DNA of 40,619 bases, from assembly GCA_964397565.1 (NCBI GenBank), contig CAYNJC010000038.1, positions 1-40,619 on the forward strand, read 5' to 3'. Below, piece by piece: positions 31,301-39,700 of the stretch; position 1 is the stretch's first letter; the number at the start of each line of letters is the position of its first letter. The notes beneath the pieces were generated by a model that saw nothing but the letters and a program-made list of their open reading frames with translations, was not told where the DNA came from and made no database searches. The DNA comes from JAPLST01 sp964397565. GTDB taxonomy: Bacteria; Auribacterota; UBA3054; JAPLST01. The translations under genes and the position numbers were made by a program.

Positions 31301-34187
31301 GTACGGCGACAACACTGTGTATATTCTCGGCACGAATGCCTGGGACATGTGGACCAATGACAGTGTCATCATCCACCGCGAGACCAGCAATGAGGTCGCG
31401 CCGTGCGTGGACGTCACCAATGCGTATCGCGAGTTGCCAATCGGCGCGACCAGTGCCGTCATCGGCGGCACCAACCTGAACATTGCCGCCGGCAATCTGT
31501 GGTGGTGGAATGATCGTGGGCCGGGTGTCTTCCCGTTCAAGGCCAGCGGTGCAAACGGCTGGTTCGCCAATGCTGTCAACAATCTTCAACCCGGCACGAA
31601 CGTCATCACGGTCGCCGGCACCAACCTGTATGGCTGGCCAGCCGCCGACACATGTCTGATCTTCGTCGGCTGGCCGCTGGCGTTTGTGGATATCACCAAT
31701 GTCAATGCAACCGTTGACTATAGCATCATGACCTGCGCCATTGGTGGCACGAACATGCATGTGGTTGGCCAGATGTGGTGGACCAATCTCCTCACGGCGG
31801 GCAATGGCACACTGCCCGCCACATCGCCATGGCTCATTGCCAATATCGAGCTTGAGGTCGGCGCCAATACCATTGTTGTTGCCGGCAGAAACATGGCTGG
31901 AATAACTGCGGCGGATACGATCACCGTGACCCGCCTGCCAGAGCCGTTGCCGTTCATCGACATTACGAACGTCTTAAATGATGTTGTCGTGACCAATGGC
32001 TACGAAGTCGACTGGCTCTATGTGGCAGGCACTAATCTGAATCTGTTCGGCAACATGGGCTGGTACGTCAATGATGGGCAAACCAATTGGTTTGCGCCTA
32101 GCGGCGTGAGCTGGGCAGTCACACTCACCGGCCTGTGGCACGGTGACAATCTGGTGACCATCCTTGGTACGAATGCTTGGCATTCGTGGACTAACGACAA
32201 GGTTCGTGTCTATCGTCGGTCCCTCCCTGATGTCGCGCCGTTCGTAGACGTTACCAACAAGTACCAAGAGTTTTTGTACGGCACCACCAATGCTGTTGTC
32301 GCCGGCACGAACTATAATGTAGTCGCGCTGTGGATTGAAGATTGGTCAAACAATATGGCATGGTCTGCCAACGCGTTCCAAGCCGACATTTTCGGTCTTC
32401 ACACCGGCACAAACCTGATCGTCGTCAATGGGACCAATCAGTACGATCACTATACCAATGACACGGCCATCATCTTCGTTGAGCCCGAGCCGCGCCCGTT
32501 CATCGACATTACCAACACTTATGGCCCGCTGCCTTTTCCGAATAATCAAATCACCCTCGGTGTGACCAATGTAAATGTCGCCCGTGTGCTGACCTTCACG
32601 AATGAGGCGACCGGCGACACCCGCACATTCCCCGCCACGCCCGACTTGGTCATCTCCAACATCACGCTGGTGGTCGGCTCGAACGTCATGCGCGTCTGGG
32701 GATACAGCCAGTATGGTATGCTCGGCGCCGCGACGGTCTCCGTCGAGCGCTTGCCCGCCCTGCCGCCTTTCGTTGACATCACCAATCCCAGTCCCCGCAT
32801 GGTGTACGAGTCGTTGGCGGCAATCAACGGCACCAATGGATCAGAAACTTATCTGGTCTACTGCTCGAATGCCCTGACGCACGCGGTGGTGCAGCCATTC
32901 CAGTGGGGTGACGCCATCGACCTAATCGAGGCCACACAAGACATCATTGTGCTTGGCACGAACGGGGTTGGAACGGTTGCGTCCGATGTGTGTCAAATCA
33001 CCTACCACATCCGCCGTCCCAAGATTTTCGTCATGTTCGACGACGTGATCTTGACCAATGGCGCAGTCGTTGACTGTGGCATCGCCCTGACCGGCAGGGC
33101 CACACTGGCTTACTTCACGCTCGGGAATGCCGGTGACGCGCCGCTAACCAATGATCTTGTCGTCTTTGGCGCGGTATTCTCCGTTTCGCAGTCACCTGCC
33201 TCCATTGTTGCGCCAACTAACGAGAGCCCGTTCATTACCGCATTCTTGCCCGTCTTGACCGGCGATTACGCGGGCACGCTCTGCATCACCAACAATGATT
33301 TGGATAGCACGCCGTTTATCATCAACCTGCGCGGCGCGGCCGTCGCGACGTTCCACCACATCTGGTACTCAACCTGCCGTTTGAACACTGGCATACGCTG
33401 CGAGTTCCATTACAATGCCGCCGAGAATCCCAAGCCGGACATGGATGCCTTCTGCTTCATGGTCAATAACAGTGTCTGTCTGAACGATCGCCAGATGAGC
33501 GATCCGGCCTATTGGCATTACAGTCGCGCGGCAAAGTCCTATGTCTATCGCAATAAGATCGCCGGCAGTGGCCGGGTGGTTGTCACCTTGGACACCAAGC
33601 GCCAGCAAGGCTCCATTTTCATCAAGAAGCTCTTGTTGCCCACCGAGCAAAACGACTACTTGCCGATTAGCTTTACTCTCGGCGCGCTGGACACGTTCGA
33701 ACTGCCCTATTTCAGTGGCGCCGGCAAGAGCACACGTGAACACACGGAGGTCATGGGCTTCCAATCCAACTTGGTGGTCGTCACCGACGCGCAGGTGCGT
33801 TTCAAGAAGAAGAGTGTGGCGGCCGATGACGTGCTGCTTTTGCGCGGCGTCTGCTTCACCAATGCCGCTGTGGTGCTGGGCAATCAATTCACTGCCCGTT
33901 TCTCATGGCGCATGCTGGGCGCATCCATGCAAGTGTTTGACTGTGTCATGAAACGCGCGGCAAATAATGTCTGCTACGCCGAGGGCGCCTCCAATCTGAC
34001 CGCGTGGATCAACTTCGCCAAAGGCCGTTGGGAACTAAAGGCCACGGGGCTCAACCTCGTCCAGCCACAACCCAACCAGGCGGTCGTGCTCGAAACACGC
34101 CTGCAGCTCGGCGCCGATCCGGCGGCCCTCGACGAAACGGTCCATTATCGCGCCAGATCACAAAAGAACCGTAACATTCTGTATTAA
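28344..34187 (+). CDS. Giant secreted repeat protein: beta-helix, 13 DITN modules, ASH-like domain, new C-terminal module
   Basis: The protein has 1947 residues; GGAGTC precedes the ATG. A signal peptide (SWCWVVIALGALAQQGFGA) leads to a right-handed parallel beta-helix (about 30-360; GGAVLNLGGIVSNCLI, GGGAFWATLQRCVFRGNHV) ending in DLDGHPRVIEGRVDMGAYEY, the usual close of choice-of-anchor Q domains. From residue 367 to about 1560 come thirteen modules of roughly 85-95 residues, each opening with (I/V)D(I/V)TN and containing GTN and W-rich strands; two types alternate. Then follow an ASH/choice-of-anchor D-like domain (about 1570-1665) and a C-terminal module (about 1669-1947) homologous to the next gene. 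It is probably a surface adhesin or stalk. It starts a likely operon with 34211-35143 under promoter P3. Confidence 0.88.
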   Translation: MNGRKSWCWVVIALGALAQQGFGALYVSAHAQNAQWPYTNWNIAASSIQDAVNAAPAGETVYVAAGIYDYGESVISNAPVETSLSNRVIITSAITVVSTGGPAATIIVGTGPLTNWAVRCVCITNGLLAGFTLSNGYTRQDGDWRFDGSGGAVLNLGGIVSNCLITSSHAFYYGGGAASGTYVDCVFENNHADFGGGGAFWATLQRCVFRGNHVDTWGGAVYGCAAYNSLMTSNVALFGGASFMSQLANCTLSRNVADFEGGGSYWDTVENSIVYDNSATHAPDAFESEFSFSCTALPVTGANNITNAPGFRNAFNDFRLTCLSPCRNAGNLAYVNGTTDLDGHPRVIEGRVDMGAYEYDPAFFAPFIDITNAVSPPAMNWVPYHRTSFAAAGTNWNVYGNMAWCLSVNYTNWFYHAGTAWGATATGLVEGWNSLTIIGTNFCNVWTTDTIRIYRQTSNEVAPCVDITNAYRTLPVGTTRAGIGGTNLNIAAGNLWWSNNRAAGVFPFKASGENGWFTNIIHNLLPGTNVITVAGTNLYGWPAADTCLIFVGWPLPVIDITNAPAIVSYHVSNAWVSGTNDNIAGKMGWSLNGSSTNWFARADSNWMVNVTGLLHGDNLVSIIGTNVWDMWTNDIVWIHRETSNEVAPCVDITNSYLALSAGTTSVGIAGTNANIAAGNLWWSNNRVAGVFPFKASGKNGWFTNTIHNLLPGTNVITVAGTNMYGWPAADSLPIFVGWPLPVIDITNAPAIVKYHLDNAWVSGTNKNIAGSMVWKLNAGPATNWFARAGSGWTTNITGLVYGDNTVYILGTNAWDMWTNDSVIIHRETSNEVAPCVDVTNAYRELPVGTTSAVIGGTNLNIAAGNLWWSNNRLAGVFPFKASGENGWFTNIVHNLEPGTNVITVTGTNMYGWPAADSCLIFIGWPLPVIDITNAPAIVKYHLDNAWVSGTNKNIAGSMVWKLNAGPATNWFARAGSGWTTNITGLVYGDNTVYILGTNAWDMWTNDSVIIHRETSNEVAPCVDVTNAYRELPIGATSAVIGGTNLNIAAGNLWWWNDRGPGVFPFKASGANGWFANAVNNLQPGTNVITVAGTNLYGWPAADTCLIFVGWPLAFVDITNVNATVDYSIMTCAIGGTNMHVVGQMWWTNLLTAGNGTLPATSPWLIANIELEVGANTIVVAGRNMAGITAADTITVTRLPEPLPFIDITNVLNDVVVTNGYEVDWLYVAGTNLNLFGNMGWYVNDGQTNWFAPSGVSWAVTLTGLWHGDNLVTILGTNAWHSWTNDKVRVYRRSLPDVAPFVDVTNKYQEFLYGTTNAVVAGTNYNVVALWIEDWSNNMAWSANAFQADIFGLHTGTNLIVVNGTNQYDHYTNDTAIIFVEPEPRPFIDITNTYGPLPFPNNQITLGVTNVNVARVLTFTNEATGDTRTFPATPDLVISNITLVVGSNVMRVWGYSQYGMLGAATVSVERLPALPPFVDITNPSPRMVYESLAAINGTNGSETYLVYCSNALTHAVVQPFQWGDAIDLIEATQDIIVLGTNGVGTVASDVCQITYHIRRPKIFVMFDDVILTNGAVVDCGIALTGRATLAYFTLGNAGDAPLTNDLVVFGAVFSVSQSPASIVAPTNESPFITAFLPVLTGDYAGTLCITNNDLDSTPFIINLRGAAVATFHHIWYSTCRLNTGIRCEFHYNAAENPKPDMDAFCFMVNNSVCLNDRQMSDPAYWHYSRAAKSYVYRNKIAGSGRVVVTLDTKRQQGSIFIKKLLLPTEQNDYLPISFTLGALDTFELPYFSGAGKSTREHTEVMGFQSNLVVVTDAQVRFKKKSVAADDVLLLRGVCFTNAAVVLGNQFTARFSWRMLGASMQVFDCVMKRAANNVCYAEGASNLTAWINFAKGRWELKATGLNLVQPQPNQAVVLETRLQLGADPAALDETVHYRARSQKNRNILY
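30564..31440 (+). repeat. 558-bp direct repeat inside the giant gene
   Basis: 30564-30882 and 31122-31440 appear identical over about 318 bases at an offset of exactly 558 bases (186 codons, two modules). This marks a recent in-frame duplication of a module pair. Confidence 0.85.
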
Positions 34188-34210
34188 CAAATAAGAGACA
34201 AGGAGTAGTT

Positions 34211-35143
34211 ATGAAGTGGTTGATTTCACATGCCGTCGCCTGTAGTATCTGCCTGTCCGTCCTGTGCCTGCCTGTGCGTGCCCAAGTCGACACCCAATCC
34301 GGTTCGCCAGTCGTGGCGCCGATGCTGAATGTGGTGTACACCCAGATTCGCTTGGGTAACGGCATCTTCTGCGCATTCAAGTATAATGCCGCCACCGCGT
34401 TTGAGTTCCCCAAGGATCAGTTCCGACTGTCCATCAACGGCCTTGACTGTATTAACACCAACGACTTGAACGATCCGCATTTTTGGCATCGTAATCGGGC
34501 GCGATCCGAATACCGCTATATCAAGAATGTGCCGCACTCAGGCCCCGTCAGCGCCGTCGTTAACGCGGCGAAACAATACGGCTACGTTACCGTCTACAAT
34601 TACGCCAATTTCGCGACCGATGACGCCTACTTGCCGATCATCCTGCGCATGGGCGCAAGCCAAGCAACCATGTGCCCCTACTTTGACGACGCCGGTTCGC
34701 CGTGGCGCACGCACAAACGCAAGTATGGCTGCATGGAGCAAACCCTGTTTGTCAATAGCCTCGCACTGGCGGACAAGGGCGCGAGCGATAACCTCTCGAT
34801 GGAAGGCCTGATTACCACCACCAACCGCCCCGCTGAAAGCAATATTGGCGCAACGCTCAATGTCACGTTGAATGGTGTCACAACGCCCTTCACCATCTCG
34901 CTGGTCAAGACCGGCAGTGAGATGTATAAGGGCCGGAGTTCCACGCCCGCGGCCAGTTTCAAGTACAACGCCACCACGGGCAAATGGCGCCTGCATGCCC
35001 GCAACGTCGCGCTTGGCTCGCTCGTACCCGGCGACAAATATGTCGTCATCGATGTCGCGCTGCAATTGAGCGGCACCGTTGCGTTTGATCAGGCCACTGC
35101 CGTGCGCGCCCGCGTGCCACGCAAAGGCCTTGTCATCTACTGA
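34211..35143 (+). CDS. Secreted stand-alone copy of the giant protein's C-terminal module
   Basis: The protein has 310 residues with a strong AAGGAG Shine-Dalgarno and a signal peptide (VACSICLSVLCLPVRAQ). The mature protein aligns by eye over nearly its whole length with residues about 1669-1947 of the upstream giant: RLGNGIFCAFKYNAA against RLNTGIRCEFHYNAA, NDPHFWHRNRARSEYRYIKN against SDPAYWHYSRAAKSYVYRN, AYLPIILRMG against DYLPISFTLG, and TGKWRLHARNVAL against KGRWELKATGLNL; both end in (I/V)(L/I)Y. No known family comes to mind. It lies 23 bases after the giant gene, so it is co-transcribed, and it may bind the same partner or assemble with it. Confidence 0.85.
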   Translation: MKWLISHAVACSICLSVLCLPVRAQVDTQSGSPVVAPMLNVVYTQIRLGNGIFCAFKYNAATAFEFPKDQFRLSINGLDCINTNDLNDPHFWHRNRARSEYRYIKNVPHSGPVSAVVNAAKQYGYVTVYNYANFATDDAYLPIILRMGASQATMCPYFDDAGSPWRTHKRKYGCMEQTLFVNSLALADKGASDNLSMEGLITTTNRPAESNIGATLNVTLNGVTTPFTISLVKTGSEMYKGRSSTPAASFKYNATTGKWRLHARNVALGSLVPGDKYVVIDVALQLSGTVAFDQATAVRARVPRKGLVIY

Positions 35144-35249
35144 ATACTCTCAACGGAAATCCCAAGAGGCAAACTCAATCGTGTCCGGAAAACCAGTGAC
35201 AATACAAAGAAGCAGATAGCCAACTAATCACCCATCACAAAGATACCGT

Positions 35250-35666
35250 ATGACATCCATGCTCAAAATTACCAGCGTTATGACGTTTGCATCCGCTTTC
35301 TGTCTGTTGCAGGGCTGTAGTTCGGTGATGACACCAACAGGATTCTCGATGCCCTCAGGCGGTTTCATCTACACCGGGGTGACGTACCCGAGTGTGATCG
35401 ACAACGGCCCGGGCACGCAGGTACCCCATCGTGTGCTCAAGAAAGTGCATGGCACCAGCGAGCAGACCTGCATTCTCGGCATGGTGGCTTTTGGCGACGG
35501 CGGTGTGGCCAGCGCAAGCAAGGATGCGCTCAGCGAGGTACAGGGCGGAGATGATATCATCATCCGGCAGGTTGATACCCAGGTCAAGTCCATTCTCATG
35601 CTGTTCACCCAAGTGACGACACATGTCCGCGGCGATGCCATCCAGTATACCCGAGCAACCCAGTGA
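35250..35666 (+). CDS. TRL-like small lipoprotein
   Basis: The frame has 138 codons; ATG codons at 35250, 35259 and 35280 all precede the lipoprotein signal (ASAFCLLQGC, lipidated Cys). The mature protein contains GFIYTGVTYPSV, HRVLKKVHGTSEQTCILGMV, FGDGGVASASKDA and IIIRQVDTQVKSILMLFTQV, the pattern of the TRL-like family, small outer-membrane-type lipoproteins of unknown function. It is 106 bases after the previous gene without its own ECF-type promoter, so it may be the last gene of the P3 transcript. Confidence 0.75.
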   Translation: MTSMLKITSVMTFASAFCLLQGCSSVMTPTGFSMPSGGFIYTGVTYPSVIDNGPGTQVPHRVLKKVHGTSEQTCILGMVAFGDGGVASASKDALSEVQGGDDIIIRQVDTQVKSILMLFTQVTTHVRGDAIQYTRATQ

Positions 35667-35753
35667 ATGAGCTGAGTCCGCAATTTCGGCTGCTATGGCA
35701 GAGACTACGAAATGACCGATGACCAATGATGAATGACCAATGAAAAATCAGCA

Positions 35754-35859
35754 GCGCTGTCCCTTGCGGTGGTATAGACTTCCCCCGCGTGTTGTGCTAT
35801 ATTGCCTGCAACGTTGGGTTTCTGACCCTGTGACAGAAAACTCGTTGGGACACTTTGCC
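35754..35859 (+). repeat. 106-bp promoter-bearing repeat, intact copy
   Basis: This is the partner of 28087-28192, here with an intact GGGACA. The last part (CTGTGACAGAAAACTCG through TTGCCGGCTTGTCCGT) continues past this interval and occurs again at 36614-36656, giving a third partial copy. Confidence 0.75.
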
Positions 35860-35875
35860 GGCTTGTCCGTTTATA
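35847..35875 (+). promoter_or_regulatory. Candidate ECF promoter P4
   Basis: GGGACA (35847-35852), 15 bases, CGTTTATA (35868-35875). It is about 87 bases ahead of the gene at 35963 and differs from the other sites only at the fourth base of the -10 box. Confidence 0.75.
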
Positions 35876-35962
35876 TACTGGAAACACCCAATGTTGCTCA
35901 GGTGTACCACGTGGTTCGGTCAGAGCAATTCTACAAAACAACCAACAACAACGAGGTGCAAG

Positions 35963-36475
35963 ATGAAAACCAAACAATTAACTCTGCTGATTGCCATGAT
36001 TGCGTTCGTGGGAGTATCTATAGTTAGTGCCGCCACGGAATTATGGCGGCAGGAACTTGGGGAAGTTGAAATTTACCAAGTTGTTGCAGACAGCGCCGGC
36101 GGTTGTGCAGTGGTTTTCTATGACAGCCAAGTGGAAGTCTACTATATCAAACTGTACAACAAAGTGGGAAGCATGTTGAAGAACTTGAGTAACGCCACGT
36201 GGCTGCGTGTCGTATACAACAACAAGCGCTGTTTGCTCTACGAGTCCTACAATGCTGTGACCGACGTTATAGAAGTACACCGCATGGACAAGAAAACTGG
36301 GATGGACGATGTGATCAGCAACTCAAGCGGTGATGCGTATGCTGATGACACCTACAATTTCGGCAGTGCGCCATATAACCCTAGTATCTTTTGTGACGGC
36401 AAAGTCTTCTTCACCATTATGTACAATAGCAGGACCGACAGTAAATCAACTCTGGTAGCCTACAAGCTCAAATAA
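35963..36475 (+). CDS. Small exported protein of unknown function
   Basis: The product has 170 residues from the ATG at 35963, with GAGGTG five bases upstream. The signal peptide is KQLTLLIAMIAFVGVSIVSA. The mature part (TELWRQELGEVEIYQVVADS, VEVYYIKLYNKVGSM, FCDGKVFFTIMYNS) is rich in alternating hydrophobic strands and could be about two blades of a propeller. It has no recognised family. It lies alone under promoter P4 and is AT-richer than the his-bio operon. Confidence 0.75.
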   Translation: MKTKQLTLLIAMIAFVGVSIVSAATELWRQELGEVEIYQVVADSAGGCAVVFYDSQVEVYYIKLYNKVGSMLKNLSNATWLRVVYNNKRCLLYESYNAVTDVIEVHRMDKKTGMDDVISNSSGDAYADDTYNFGSAPYNPSIFCDGKVFFTIMYNSRTDSKSTLVAYKLK

Positions 36476-36570
36476 TGCATCTGAGCAGTCCTATATGGTT
36501 CTTCAGGGATTTCTGAGCAGAATGATTACCGGTCCAACCTACGTGTTGAGTGTACGATACGCGGTGGGAC

Positions 36571-36609
36571 ATGAGCATAGAGAAAGAGACACCCAATAAT
36601 CATAGCAAT
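36571..36609 (+). pseudogene. Remnant copy of the HTH gene start
   Basis: The segment reads MSIEKETPNNHSND, matching MSVDEETTNNHGN of the HTH gene at 27727, with the DNA similar base by base. The helix-turn-helix is missing and the sequence switches to the promoter repeat. The frame happens to continue for 57 codons and overlaps the next start (ATGA at 36741). I regard it as a truncated duplicate rather than a working gene. Confidence 0.55.
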
Positions 36610-36632
36610 GACTCTGTGACAGAAAACTCGCT

Positions 36633-36661
36633 GGGACACGTTGCCGGCTTGTCCGTATATA
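36633..36661 (+). promoter_or_regulatory. Candidate ECF promoter P5
   Basis: GGGACA (36633-36638), 15 bases, CGTATATA (36654-36661). It lies about 80 bases ahead of the ATG at 36741. Confidence 0.8.
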
Positions 36662-36740
36662 GTATAGAAACGGCAACCTGCTGCGGCAGGATTATTGACA
36701 GTTTATTTGCGGATGCTCACCCTCTCACACTGGAGCGACA

Positions 36741-39700
36741 ATGAAAACAATTATCTCGGTTGGCCTCACGTGCCTCGCGCTATGCTCGCTTTGTCTTGCC
36801 GGCGATATTGTCAAACAGGAAAACGTCGCCATTCCATTTTCAGAACTAGCCGGAACAATCAGAAAGGAGGCTCCGAGCGGTCTGCGCTCTTACGTCAACG
36901 CACAATACTATGTACGCCTGGCGGAGTTTACTGGTGCATCTAGTGTGAGAATCTTGGATGGCCGAACTGTGGATGCGATGCGGTCACAAGGGCAATCGAT
37001 CGAGATTCTGAAGAGGAAGTATTCCCGGGCCGAATTTGACGTGCTTTCTCAGACGCCGGCGGCGTTGCTTGCAGACGCCGTTCTTGCCAATGAGTTTCTT
37101 ACCATGCTCCTCAGTGACTCTGGTGATTGTCAGATGCGGCTCAGTACTGACGGCAGGTATCTGCTCTATCCAGGTTACACATCGTCCTTTTCCGTTAAAG
37201 TGGATGATCACACCTATTGTACGCATGAAGCCATAGATGCATCAACATTACTCAGCGTGAGCGAGGAACTGGCGGTCAACGGGAACACAGCGAGTATCAA
37301 GTACAGCACAGAGGAAGGCGTGGAGATCACTCAAAGCTTTATTCTCGAAGGCAAAGCGTGCCGATTTGAGGTGACTGCGCGAAACACAAGCGCAGCAACG
37401 CATCGCCTACAAGTTAGGTATCTGTTTGACACGCAGATAGACGATAATGATGGTGCGCCATTGTACGCCGCTCCGGTCGGCACGTGTATCCGCGAACTCG
37501 ACGTTCGGCCTCTCAGTTTCACACAATGGCAATCGTGGCTTGATCCCGTGCAGAGTCCTGATGATCTGTACGGCATTGGCGGAGTTCTCAGTTTGCCTAC
37601 ACGGGTGGTATTCGCATGGTGGCCGGCTGCCATTGACTACGCTTGGGACTACAACCCTGATACAAACCAAGTGTTCTACACACCGGGCTACGTGACATCG
37701 CCACAAAGTGACAGTTGCGTGCTCTACTATATGGACATCGGCACCCTGTCACCGTCGTCATCGAAAAGCGTCTCAACGACATACGGCACCGACTTCTCGA
37801 ATGCTGGTGGGGTCAAGCAGTCTTTGTTGTTTGCAGTCGCGCAGTGCAGAGATGCCGTTATGCGGAAGTTTGACAATGATGTTGATTCCCTTGCGCTTGG
37901 ATTTGCCTATGCGCTGAAAGGAATCTATGCCTCGCCCGACAAGAACAGCATTATTGACATGCTTGGCAATGGCAAAGATTTGTTAACCATTGTAAACATT
38001 TTATACAACCATAGTCTTGGCGGCGTCTTGAACATGGCGATGCAGAAAGTAGCACTGTATCACCTTGATAGAATGAACGCTGATATGGCTCAGAGAATGC
38101 GTAAGACTTATGACAGGATTCTCAGGACTGCTAACATCAATGTAGAGTCCGACATCGCACTGGTCATCGAAGCAGTAAAGGGCCATTTGATGAACGACAC
38201 TGATGGAATACACCTGGCCGCGCAGCGGTCCGCCATACTCTCAAAGTTCGACACGCTCTATCAGTCCATCGAAGCGCTGACCACGGTGAATGACAGTCCA
38301 TATATGCAAAGGCTTCTGCAGCAACTCCGGTCTGAGGTGGTTCAGGATTTTAACGCTGCGGTGCTGGCAGAGCGAACAGCCAAGTGGTTCAGACCTTCTC
38401 AGCGCAACTATCGGTTCGCCCAAATTGGGCAGGTACGTCAGAACGCGTACAATGTGAAACATTTCATGGAGTTATCGGCCTCTGCACAGGAGTCCTTTCG
38501 CTTTGTCGGTTGGGGTGCTGGCGCAGTTATAGCCGGTGGTCTCAAGATCGGTCTGCTAATTTTTTGCCCGCCCGCTGGGATTGCCGGTTGGATTGGGGAC
38601 TTTGCTTTGGCCTCTACAGCAGGAGGGATTGTCGTATTTGGCGGTGAAGTAAACGCCCGTGGTATTGACATTGTATGTTCCTTGGCGATGTTTGCACAGA
38701 GCCTTCAGATGAACGGCGCCTTCAACGAGGAAAAGGAAAACACCCTGATCTTGGTGGACGATCTTGCCTCATACGCACTCAAGACAGCGAATGGCACTGC
38801 GCTGTTCGAGGGTGGGCAGGTGATCGTGGAGAATTTCACTGTGGCAGACATCGTGCTGCCGCCGGATGGTACATATGTCGGATCAGAGGTCGGAACTGCC
38901 ACTATACGAAATCTGAGCGCTTTGGGCACAAGGGTCAACATGTTTTTTGACATTGTTGGCCTTGACCAAGCGGCTCGTAAGCAGACCGTGTCTGTTTCTT
39001 CAATACCCGAAGCGTTTGATGTGGCTGCCGGCAATTCACGGCAAGTGACCTTTGGTTATGGCGCACCGGACATGCAGGCACTTGATCGCTACTACCAATA
39101 CGAAATGAAGTACCATGTTTCTGCAGGCACATCGCTGTTCACGCAAGATGACTTCGCAGGCGGCGATCGTTTCTTTGCCGTTGGCAGATCTGATGTGTGT
39201 GAAGCCGCGAACAACATTAATCGCAGAGTACTGATACAGTCTCAAATTGGCCAAGGCCAAGCGTTGAACACCACATTGTCTGGCAGTAGTTCGAAACGAA
39301 CAGTCATTGAGGCGAGTTATCCGAGGGGTGACATTGATCTCCATCTGTATGATGCAAACGGCAACCATGTTGGGGTGAACTACTCCACTGGTCAGATTGA
39401 CAACCAGATTCCAGGAGCCCTCTATTCCGGTCGAACTGCAAATCCCGAAGTGATCGAAGTGCCGGGGTCGGCTAACACATATAATGTCACGGTGGTCGGC
39501 GTGGATTTACTGTATCCGGAATCTGTTGTGGTCGCTGCCACTGAAGTGCAGCAAATGCCTGCACTACTGGTCTGCAGCCCAGTTGCTCTTGTGATGCAGG
39601 CTATGCCAAGCATGGTAGTGACAGGCACCTTGGTATTGTCTGAGATGGGCGGCTGCTCCAACGCAACGATTGACAGTCTCTCCGCCAGTTCATTAGCAAG

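Noticed and set aside
35740..36027. Coding frame across the promoter repeat (RCPLRWYRLPPRVVLYCL shared with 28081-28140)
   Set aside because: The protein similarity only reflects the DNA repeat; the copies diverge without preference for silent changes, and no start site is shared.
36566..36571. Another GGGACA just before the HTH remnant
   Set aside because: At 15 bases downstream the sequence is AGACACCC, with no CGT or TATA, so it is not a promoter of this type. The same holds for a GGGACA near 23606.
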